DNA of 11,027 nt, from the NCBI GenBank assembly GCA_021849765.1, contig JAJZSM010000027.1:1-11027 (forward strand), in the 5' to 3' direction. Position numbers and translations under genes: made by a program. This document shows, in pieces, positions 5,783-11,027 of the stretch. The stretch comes from Actinomycetes bacterium (GTDB taxonomy: Bacteria > Actinomycetota > Acidimicrobiia > Acidimicrobiales > RAAP-2). Position 1 is the stretch's first letter; the number at the start of each line of letters is the position of its first letter. The notes under the pieces are model-generated. The model did no database searches. It saw only the letters and a program-made list of their open reading frames with translations, and was not told the origin of the DNA.

Positions 5783-6636
5783 CCACGAAACACGACAACG
5801 AGATGGTTGCGACCGACGACGCGCAACACGACGAGTTGACGGCCGCGGCCGTCACCATCGGCCGGCGCGGACTGCTTCGAGCAGCGGCTCTCGGCAGCCT
5901 CGGCGTCGGGGTACTCGGCGCACTGACCGAGACGCTCGCCGCCGCCTCCGAACCGGCGACTACCACGCCCAGCGGGCCGGTGAAGCAGTGGTGCATGATC
6001 ATCGATCTGCGCCTCTGCAACGGCTGCAAGCTCTGCACGACCGCCTGTCAGACGGCCCACTACCTGCACGAAGACCAGACGTGGATGAACGTCTACACGA
6101 TGCAGAACGCCGCCGGCGAGGACTACTTCATGCCCCGTCCGTGCATGATGTGCGAAGACCCCGCGTGTGTGCCGGTCTGCCCGGTCGGCGCGAACTTCCG
6201 GACCCCGGAGGGCCTGACGCTCGTCGATCAGAGCAAGTGCATCGGGACGCGCATCTGCATGAACGCCTGTCCCTACGACGCGCGCTACTTCAACTGGTCT
6301 GACGCACTCCCCGCGCCGCGCCAGCCCTTCAAGCAGGAGCCCGAGTGGCCCGTGCCGCAGGTGAAGGGCACCGTCGGCAAGTGCATCGAGTGCGCGGCCA
6401 TGCTGCCCTCGGGTCAACTGCCCGAGTGCGTGACCCACTGCCCGATGGGCGTGATCTACTTCGGTGACCTGACCGCGGACGCTGCGGTCAACGGCATGGG
6501 CAACACGGTGAAGATCTCCACCTACCTCGCCGAGAACGACGCCATTGTCTTCAAGGAGGAGTACGGCACCCACCCGCGCGTGTACTACATCCCCGGCCAC
6601 GGCCAGGACCTGAACAACAACCCGAGCGCGTCGTGA
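5779..6636 (+). CDS. Tat-exported 4Fe-4S ferredoxin, NrfC/PsrB type
   Basis: Periplasmic-side electron-transfer subunit of 285 residues. ATG 5779 overlaps the previous stop. The N-terminus has a twin-arginine signal (GRRGLLRAA, Arg29-Arg30, hydrophobic stretch to about 50, cleavage near LAAAS), so the protein folds with its clusters before export. Four cysteine groups follow: I C80-x2-C83-x2-C86-x3-C90; II C122-x2-C125-x4-C130-x3-C134; III C154, C160 and C164; IV C202-x2-C205-x11-C217-x3-C221. Group III lacks its second cysteine, which is Thr157. In NarH the equivalent position is Trp and that cluster is [3Fe-4S], so a mixed set of three [4Fe-4S] and one [3Fe-4S] is predicted. In NrfCD-like systems this subunit sits on the NrfD membrane protein, encoded next here. 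No catalytic molybdopterin subunit is present in the window. Confidence 0.92.
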   Translation: MTTKHDNEMVATDDAQHDELTAAAVTIGRRGLLRAAALGSLGVGVLGALTETLAAASEPATTTPSGPVKQWCMIIDLRLCNGCKLCTTACQTAHYLHEDQTWMNVYTMQNAAGEDYFMPRPCMMCEDPACVPVCPVGANFRTPEGLTLVDQSKCIGTRICMNACPYDARYFNWSDALPAPRQPFKQEPEWPVPQVKGTVGKCIECAAMLPSGQLPECVTHCPMGVIYFGDLTADAAVNGMGNTVKISTYLAENDAIVFKEEYGTHPRVYYIPGHGQDLNNNPSAS

Positions 6637-6658
6637 CGCGGATGACTGGAGGGGACCG

Positions 6659-8065
6659 ATGACTGACGTCATCATTCCAAACGTGGGGCGCGATCAAGTG
6701 GCGCCCGAGAACGCCGACCTTCGAGCGGCGGCGATGCGACCAGTGCTCGAGACACCCCGGTGGTGGTGGCCCTCGATCGTGGTGCTGACCGTGATCGTGT
6801 TGGGCGGCATCGCGGCCTGGGTCTACCAGGTAGCCAACGGCTTGGGCACGGCGGGATATAGTGACGGCGCCTTCTGGGCGATCTACGAGGCCAACCTCGT
6901 GACCTTCATCGGGGTGAGCTACGGCGGCGCCGTGGTGTCGGCGATTCTTCGTCTGACCCACGCCGGGTGGCGCGCGCCGCTGACGAGGATCGCCGAGGCC
7001 ACAGCCCTCGTGACGTTGCCCATCGGGATGGTCTTCATCATCCCGCACCTGGGTGACCCGAGCCGGATCTGGGAGCTCGTCTGGCCCCCGTACTGGAACC
7101 TCACGTCGCCGATTCTCTGGGACTTCTTCGCCGTGAGCACGTACCTCCTGGCGACGATCGTCTTCTTCTATCTGCCACTCGTCCCGGACGCGGCGATCGC
7201 CCTCGAGCGCTTCGAGGATGAGGCGCCGTCGACACGAGTCAAGGTGCGCAAGTCGCTCTACCGCGTCCTCGTCGGACGCTTCGGCGGCACGCCCTACGAG
7301 CGGCGTCGTTTGAACGGGGCGATCGGACTCATCGCCATCATGATCATCCCGATGGCGGTCTCGGTTCACTCGGTGCTGTCCTTCGCGTTCGCGTCGTCCT
7401 CCAGGGCCGGTTACATGGAGACGATCCTGCCCGTCTACTTCGTCGTGGCGGCGCTCTACTCGGGTGTCGCGCTCGTCGTGCTGACGGTCGCCGCGTCGCG
7501 CAAGCTCTTCCACCTCGAGGCGTTCGTTACCCCCCGGCACTTCGTGCGCCTCGGGTTCCTGATGATCGCCTTCGGTGCGGCGTACCTGTACCTCACCTTC
7601 ACCGAGTACCTCATCGACGGCTACTCGGGAACGGTCGGGGCGTCGGCCTGGGTGTATCAGATCGTCGCGGGTCGCTACGCCATCCCGTTCTGGATCTACT
7701 TCGTCGCGGGGGGCATCGCGCCCCTGTTCATCATGATGTTCCGACGGTTTCGCACGACCAGTGGTGTCGTGGTCGCCTCGTTCCTCGTGGTGGCCGCGCT
7801 GTGGATCAAGCGGCTCGTCATCGTCATCCCCCCGGCGACCGAGCCGCTTGTGAACTCGCCACTGGCCAAGGGCGGCGTGCTCGCCGGCAACTGGGGCACG
7901 TATCACTTCACCTGGGTGCCGATCTCGATCACGATCGCCGCGACCGCGGCCATCCCGTTGCTCTTGCTCGTCGTGTTCCGCTTCGTTCCGATCCTGTCGA
8001 TGGCGGAGATGGAAGAGCTCGCCGAGGGCCACGAGGAGCTCGATTCCCAGGAGGTGGGCGCGTGA
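6659..8065 (+). CDS. NrfD/PsrC-family membrane subunit, ActC-like
   Basis: Quinone-interacting integral membrane protein of 468 residues. About ten helices are visible (near 38-58, 78-98, 112-130, 152-173, 218-240, 257-279, 297-316, 341-361, 368-388, 418-441). The length and blocks such as IIPHLGDPSRIWE (127-139), SPILWDFFAVSTYLL (150-164), AVSVHSVLSFAFA (233-245) and FHLEAFVTPRHF (284-295) resemble ActC/ActF of alternative complex III more than the shorter NrfD of formate-dependent nitrite reduction. Such proteins exchange electrons between menaquinol or ubiquinol and the adjacent Fe-S subunit, and in some complexes are proposed to couple this to proton movement. GGAGG at 6648-6652 with a 6-base spacer supports ATG 6659. 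It lies 22 bases after the Fe-S gene and overlaps the following gene by one base (TGATG). No ActA, ActB, ActD or ActE partner is seen nearby. Confidence 0.9.
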   Translation: MTDVIIPNVGRDQVAPENADLRAAAMRPVLETPRWWWPSIVVLTVIVLGGIAAWVYQVANGLGTAGYSDGAFWAIYEANLVTFIGVSYGGAVVSAILRLTHAGWRAPLTRIAEATALVTLPIGMVFIIPHLGDPSRIWELVWPPYWNLTSPILWDFFAVSTYLLATIVFFYLPLVPDAAIALERFEDEAPSTRVKVRKSLYRVLVGRFGGTPYERRRLNGAIGLIAIMIIPMAVSVHSVLSFAFASSSRAGYMETILPVYFVVAALYSGVALVVLTVAASRKLFHLEAFVTPRHFVRLGFLMIAFGAAYLYLTFTEYLIDGYSGTVGASAWVYQIVAGRYAIPFWIYFVAGGIAPLFIMMFRRFRTTSGVVVASFLVVAALWIKRLVIVIPPATEPLVNSPLAKGGVLAGNWGTYHFTWVPISITIAATAAIPLLLLVVFRFVPILSMAEMEELAEGHEELDSQEVGA

Positions 8066-8634
8066 TGTCAGTAGCCAATTTCTCTCGTCGCGCGACGCGC
8101 GCACTCGCGGGGTTGAGCGGCGTGGTGCTGCTCAGCGTCGCGGCGGCCGCCCTGCCGGCGGCAGCCTCCACCGGCGCGACGCTCGCCCTGACGTCGGGTA
8201 GTCCCGCGTCGCACCGGGGTGTCGAGCTGACGGCCCAGGTCGCCAACACGACCGCGGCACCGATGGCGGGTACGACGGTCAACTTCTACGTGCACGTTGA
8301 GGAGTTCGCCGGTGCACCGCTACTCCAGATCGGCACTGGGACGACCGACGCCGCCGGCGTCGCCACGATCGTGTACCAGCCCACGTGGGCCGGCACGCAG
8401 AACTTCGAGGCCTCGGCGGTGGACAGCTCCGGTACGGTCCTCGCGACGACGTCGCTGACGGTCCAGGCCGCGCGCACCGACCCCTTCGCGGGCGCGGTGG
8501 AGAGTCTGCGACCCGATGGCCTGATTGGCCGCTGGGTCGTGCTCGTGCTGCTCTCGCTGGTCATTGGCGTCTGGCTGACGCTCATCACGTTGGTCGTTCG
8601 CGTCCAGCAGGGTCCGGTGAAGACGGCTCGCTGA
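8065..8634 (+). CDS. Exported Ig-like domain protein with C-terminal membrane anchor
   Basis: Small protein of 189 residues, last gene of the run. AGGAGGTG near 8049-8056 supports ATG 8065 (an in-frame GTG lies one codon earlier). An N-terminal signal sequence (about 1-34, AAA before STG) is followed by a beta-rich region (about 37-136) with the pattern of bacterial Ig-like domains: SPASHRGVELTAQVANT, then TVNFYVHVEE, then DAAGVATIVYQP, then AGTQNFEASAVD. A single membrane helix (about 153-178) and a basic tail (QQGPVKTAR) place the domain outside and the C-terminus inside. I see no cysteines or metal ligands, so a structural or assembly role seems more likely than redox: perhaps holding the Fe-S protein and cupredoxins on the NrfD-like subunit. 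I do not recognise a named family. Its overlap with the NrfD-like gene argues that it belongs to the same complex. Confidence 0.78.
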   Translation: MSVANFSRRATRALAGLSGVVLLSVAAAALPAAASTGATLALTSGSPASHRGVELTAQVANTTAAPMAGTTVNFYVHVEEFAGAPLLQIGTGTTDAAGVATIVYQPTWAGTQNFEASAVDSSGTVLATTSLTVQAARTDPFAGAVESLRPDGLIGRWVVLVLLSLVIGVWLTLITLVVRVQQGPVKTAR

Positions 8635-8639
8635 GAGCT

Positions 8640-8681
8640 CGCGCACCGCGTGCGCGTACGAACGCAGAGCACGTCGTGCTC
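8640..8681 (+). terminator. Two tandem hairpins, possible terminator
   Basis: Just after the last stop of the run, CGCGCAC/GTGCGCG forms a 7-bp stem with a 3-base loop (8640-8656) and GAGCAC/GTGCTC a 6-bp stem with a 3-base loop (8667-8681). No T-run follows either, so the assignment rests on position and pairing only. Confidence 0.35.
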
Positions 8682-8724
8682 GGGTCTCGACCTCAGTCGG
8701 GCCCGGGCGCGTCGTGGCGTCCGA

Positions 8725-8730
8725 TAGATT
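8725..8730 (+). promoter_or_regulatory. -10 box of a probable leaderless transcript
   Basis: TAGATT fits the actinobacterial TAnnnT -10 pattern and ends six bases before the GTG at 8737. Transcription would begin at or within a base or two of the start codon. No ribosome binding site and no clear -35 box are visible. Confidence 0.5.
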
Positions 8731-8736
8731 GCAGTC

Positions 8737-9615
8737 GTGCCCGGTCACGCCCTGGAGGCGGTTCGCCTCTCCAAGCACTTTGGACCGACCAAGGCCGTCG
8801 ACGAGCTGAGCCTGGCGGTCGACGCCGGTGAGGTGGTCGGGTTCCTCGGCCCCAACGGCGCCGGTAAGACCACCACCCTGCGACTGCTGCTCGGGCTCTT
8901 GCACCCGACCTCGGGTACCGCGTCCATCCTCGGCCATCGTGCCGGTTCGGCGCCGGCCCGCCACGCCGTCGCGTACGTGCCCGGCGAGGTGGCGCTCTGG
9001 CCCCAGCTCACCGGACTCGAGGTCATCACGCTGCTGGGGTCCCTGCACGGCGAGGTCGACGCGGCCTACCGCGACGACCTGATCACGCGTTTCGAGCTCG
9101 ACCCCGCCAAACGGATACGGGCGTACTCGAAGGGGAATCGTCAGAAGGTGGCCTTGATCAGTGCGTTTTCGACTCGCGCGCCGGTGCTGCTGCTCGATGA
9201 GCCGACCGCGGGACTCGACCCGCTGATGGAGCGGATCTTTCGCGACTGCGTGCTCGAGGCCCAGGCGCGGGGCCAAGCGGTCCTACTCAGCTCGCACATC
9301 CTCGCCGAGGTGCAGCACCTCTGTGAACGTGTCGCGATGATCCGCGACGGTCGCCTCGTGACCGTGTCGGCGATCGACGAACTCCGTGAGGTCGTGGGCG
9401 TGGAGATCGACGTGGCGGGAACGTTCGACGACCTGACCTCGATACCGGGGGTAAGCGTCGTGTCGCGCGAGGGCGACGAGGTCCGCGTCCGGGTGATCGG
9501 GCCCATCGAACCGCTGCTGGCCGTGCTCGCTCGGGGAAGGATCACGTCAATGCGCACCCACGAGTCGAGTCTCGAGGAGATCTTCCTCTCGTACTACGAC
9601 GAGTCGCGCGGGTAG
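8737..9615 (+). CDS. ABC-2 type exporter ATP-binding protein
   Basis: ATPase of 292 residues powering the permease encoded directly after it. It has Walker A GPNGAGKTT (38-46), signature-like SKGNRQKVAL (131-140), Walker B LLLDEPTAGLDP (151-162) and the switch His187 (LSSHILAE). Two deviations are visible: the usual Q-loop glutamine (in PQ) is Gly83 in VPGEVALWP, and the signature is degenerate (SKGNRQ for SGGQRQ). I recall both in actinobacterial relatives of drug-resistance exporters, so they need not mean loss of activity. A C-terminal extension (about 215-292) is typical of the family. The GTG start at 8737 has no ribosome binding site, but a -10 box six bases upstream suggests leaderless translation. 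The promoter and the hairpins before it suggest it is separate from the redox run. The substrate is unknown: a drug, lipid or peptide. Confidence 0.92.
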   Translation: MPGHALEAVRLSKHFGPTKAVDELSLAVDAGEVVGFLGPNGAGKTTTLRLLLGLLHPTSGTASILGHRAGSAPARHAVAYVPGEVALWPQLTGLEVITLLGSLHGEVDAAYRDDLITRFELDPAKRIRAYSKGNRQKVALISAFSTRAPVLLLDEPTAGLDPLMERIFRDCVLEAQARGQAVLLSSHILAEVQHLCERVAMIRDGRLVTVSAIDELREVVGVEIDVAGTFDDLTSIPGVSVVSREGDEVRVRVIGPIEPLLAVLARGRITSMRTHESSLEEIFLSYYDESRG

Positions 9616-11027
9616 ATGGGTCCGCGCTCCGCTCGCGGGGTGACCTGGCGTCAGGTCCGCCTCTCCACGGTGGTGATGGCCGTGCTACTCGTCGTGATCG
9701 TCACGGTGGCCGTGGCCACCTACAACATCAGCGGCGGCGCGCTCGCGTTGACCGGCGTCTCGGCGCTGCTTCGCAATCCGGCCTTCCGGGCCCTCTACGG
9801 CGACTTCACCGCTCTGAACAGTGCGGGCGCGTACGTGCTGTGGAAGGTGGGCATCGTGGTCACCCTCGCCGTCGCGATCTGGGCTGCGCTCGGAGCGACG
9901 CGCGTCACCCGGGGGGCCGAAGACACCGGCACCTGGGACCTGCTCGTCATTGAGCGGGTCGCGCGCGCGACGGTCTACCGCGAAACGGTGGGCGTGCTCG
10001 CCCTCAGCGGGGTCGCCGTGGGCCTCGCCGTCTTCGTCGCACTCGTCTTCAACGGCCAACGGCCCCTCGACAGCGCCCTCTACGGGGCCGGGCTGACGGG
10101 CCTCGCCTGGTGCGCCCAGGCGACCGGCCTCGTCGCCTCCGAGTTGCTCGCGCCGCGTCGTTCGGCCTCCCAGATGGCCCTCGCCGTGGTCGGTGTGGGG
10201 TACCTGGCGCGCATGGTGGCCGACGCGTCGACCAACGGGTCGTGGCTGGCGACACTCACGCCCTTCGGGTGGCTCGAGCGCGTCGGGGCCTTCCAACACC
10301 ACGAGGCGATCTGGCTGGTGCCACTCCTCGTCACCCCGGTGCTCGTCGTGGCGGTGCTCGCGCCGATCGCGGGTCGCCGCGACGTCGGCTCGGCGTGGTG
10401 GCGGCGCAGCGACCGCGGTACCTTACGGCCGGCGCTACTCACCTCGCCCTGGCGCTTCGCCTGGCGCGAGCTCGCGAGCACGCTCCTCGTCTGGCTCGTC
10501 GTGACGGGCGTGGTGGGCCTCGTGATCGGCTACCTCACGAACGCGCTGGTCACCTTCGGCCGTACGGACCGGTCCTTCGCCCAACTCCTGGCCCGCTGGC
10601 ACCTGGGCCAGCTGATCTCGGTGCGCGGCTACGTGGGCGAGATCGGCACGTTCCTCGCCCTCGGGCTCGGGTTCTTCGTCGTGTCAGTGGTCGCCACGGT
10701 CGGCGCGGACGCCGTGTCGGGACGCCTTGAGCTGCCCCTCGGCAACGGCGCGGGGCTGCGAGCCTGGCTCGGGTCGACGAGCGTCGTCGCGGCCGTGGGT
10801 GTCGTCCTCGTGGCCGTCGTGACGGCGATCGGCATCTGGGTCGGCGTCGGGTCGGGTGGTTCGTCGCTGTCGTTGCCGACGGCGCTCGCCGCGACGACCA
10901 ACGCGCTCACCGAGGTGCCCCTGGTGCTCGGCGTGGCGGCACTCGCCGTCGTCCTCGTGCCCCGGTTGGCGCAGGTCACCCTGAGCGGACTGCTCGCGCT
11001 CAGTTACCTCGACGCCGTCCTCGGTCC
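9616..11027 (+). CDS. ABC-2 type exporter permease, 3'-truncated by window edge
   Basis: Membrane partner of the ATPase. ATG 9616 follows the ATPase stop codon TAG directly, with no gap, so they form one operon with coupled translation. The frame stays open for 470 codons to the window's right edge without a stop; relatives run to roughly 500-550 residues, so little is missing. Many hydrophobic segments occur (about 16-36, 73-93, 122-145, 155-175, 188-204, 232-252, 287-310, 345-363, 387-410, 433-460). The protein has two similar halves, each starting with a short basic stretch before a helix (WRQVRLSTVV near 11 and WRFAWRELAS near 279), as in two-domain actinobacterial ABC-2 exporters. Family-like motifs are RNPAFRALYG (53-62) and LLAPRRSASQ (177-186) followed by a GYLARMVAD segment. 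The substrate cannot be told from the sequence. Confidence 0.88.
   Translation, partial: MGPRSARGVTWRQVRLSTVVMAVLLVVIVTVAVATYNISGGALALTGVSALLRNPAFRALYGDFTALNSAGAYVLWKVGIVVTLAVAIWAALGATRVTRGAEDTGTWDLLVIERVARATVYRETVGVLALSGVAVGLAVFVALVFNGQRPLDSALYGAGLTGLAWCAQATGLVASELLAPRRSASQMALAVVGVGYLARMVADASTNGSWLATLTPFGWLERVGAFQHHEAIWLVPLLVTPVLVVAVLAPIAGRRDVGSAWWRRSDRGTLRPALLTSPWRFAWRELASTLLVWLVVTGVVGLVIGYLTNALVTFGRTDRSFAQLLARWHLGQLISVRGYVGEIGTFLALGLGFFVVSVVATVGADAVSGRLELPLGNGAGLRAWLGSTSVVAAVGVVLVAVVTAIGIWVGVGSGGSSLSLPTALAATTNALTEVPLVLGVAALAVVLVPRLAQVTLSGLLALSYLDAVLG

Noticed and set aside
5689..6675. Open frame of 328 codons on the minus strand opposite the ferredoxin gene
   Set aside because: Antisense shadow; the plus strand has four cysteine clusters and a Tat signal.
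6551..8104. Long open frame of 517 codons on the minus strand opposite the NrfD-like gene
   Set aside because: Its product is Arg/Asp/His-rich with no hydrophobic core or known motif, typical of the antisense of a G+C-rich gene. The plus strand encodes a clear membrane protein with a good ribosome binding site.
1..11027. tRNA, rRNA, CRISPR array, insertion sequence or attachment site
   Set aside because: No regularly spaced direct repeats, transposase or integrase motifs, or tRNA/rRNA-like sequence could be seen by reading both strands.

Overview
The window is a G+C-rich (about two-thirds by eye), gene-dense stretch from what looks like an actinobacterium. The signs are GTG starts, a leaderless-type GTG gene, an actinobacterial ABC-2 exporter, and strong G/C third-position bias. 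Acidimicrobiia or a relative is a guess, not something the sequence proves.

Layout. (1) 2-736 (+): the C-terminal part of a multi-pass membrane protein, cut by the window's left edge. (2) 2860-753 (-): a two-gene NarL/LuxR-type two-component system, response regulator first and then a membrane PAS histidine kinase, overlapping by GTGA. It runs convergently into the first gene. (3) 2861-3233: a 373-base divergent intergenic region holding two inverted repeats with the same half-sites (CCGTG-N4-CACGG), one near each flanking gene, plus a hairpin just before the ribosome binding site of the rightward genes. (4) 3234-8634 (+): a tightly packed seven-gene run. It encodes a membrane-anchored cupredoxin, two secreted cupredoxins, a third membrane-anchored paralogue, a Tat-exported four-cluster ferredoxin (NrfC/PsrB type), a ten-helix NrfD/ActC-type quinone-interacting membrane protein, and a small exported Ig-like protein with a C-terminal membrane anchor. 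(5) 8737-end (+): an ABC-2 type exporter (ATPase plus permease, the permease cut by the right edge) with its own probable leaderless promoter.

The centre of interest is the seven-gene run. ActC/NrfD and NrfC-type subunits normally serve a molybdopterin enzyme or multihaem cytochromes. Here neither is present, and no CxxCH haem motif occurs in the run. Instead four CuA-like (cytochrome oxidase subunit II-type) copper domains precede them. The most economical reading is an extracytoplasmic, copper-linked quinone:cupredoxin electron-transfer complex in which the Fe-S protein bridges the membrane subunit and the cupredoxins. Three of the cupredoxins lack the second CuA histidine, and the ferredoxin lacks one cysteine at the position known in NarH to give a [3Fe-4S] cluster. 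The redox chemistry is therefore probably not a copy of a known complex. The adjacent two-component system, with shared inverted repeats in between, is a plausible regulator of the run.
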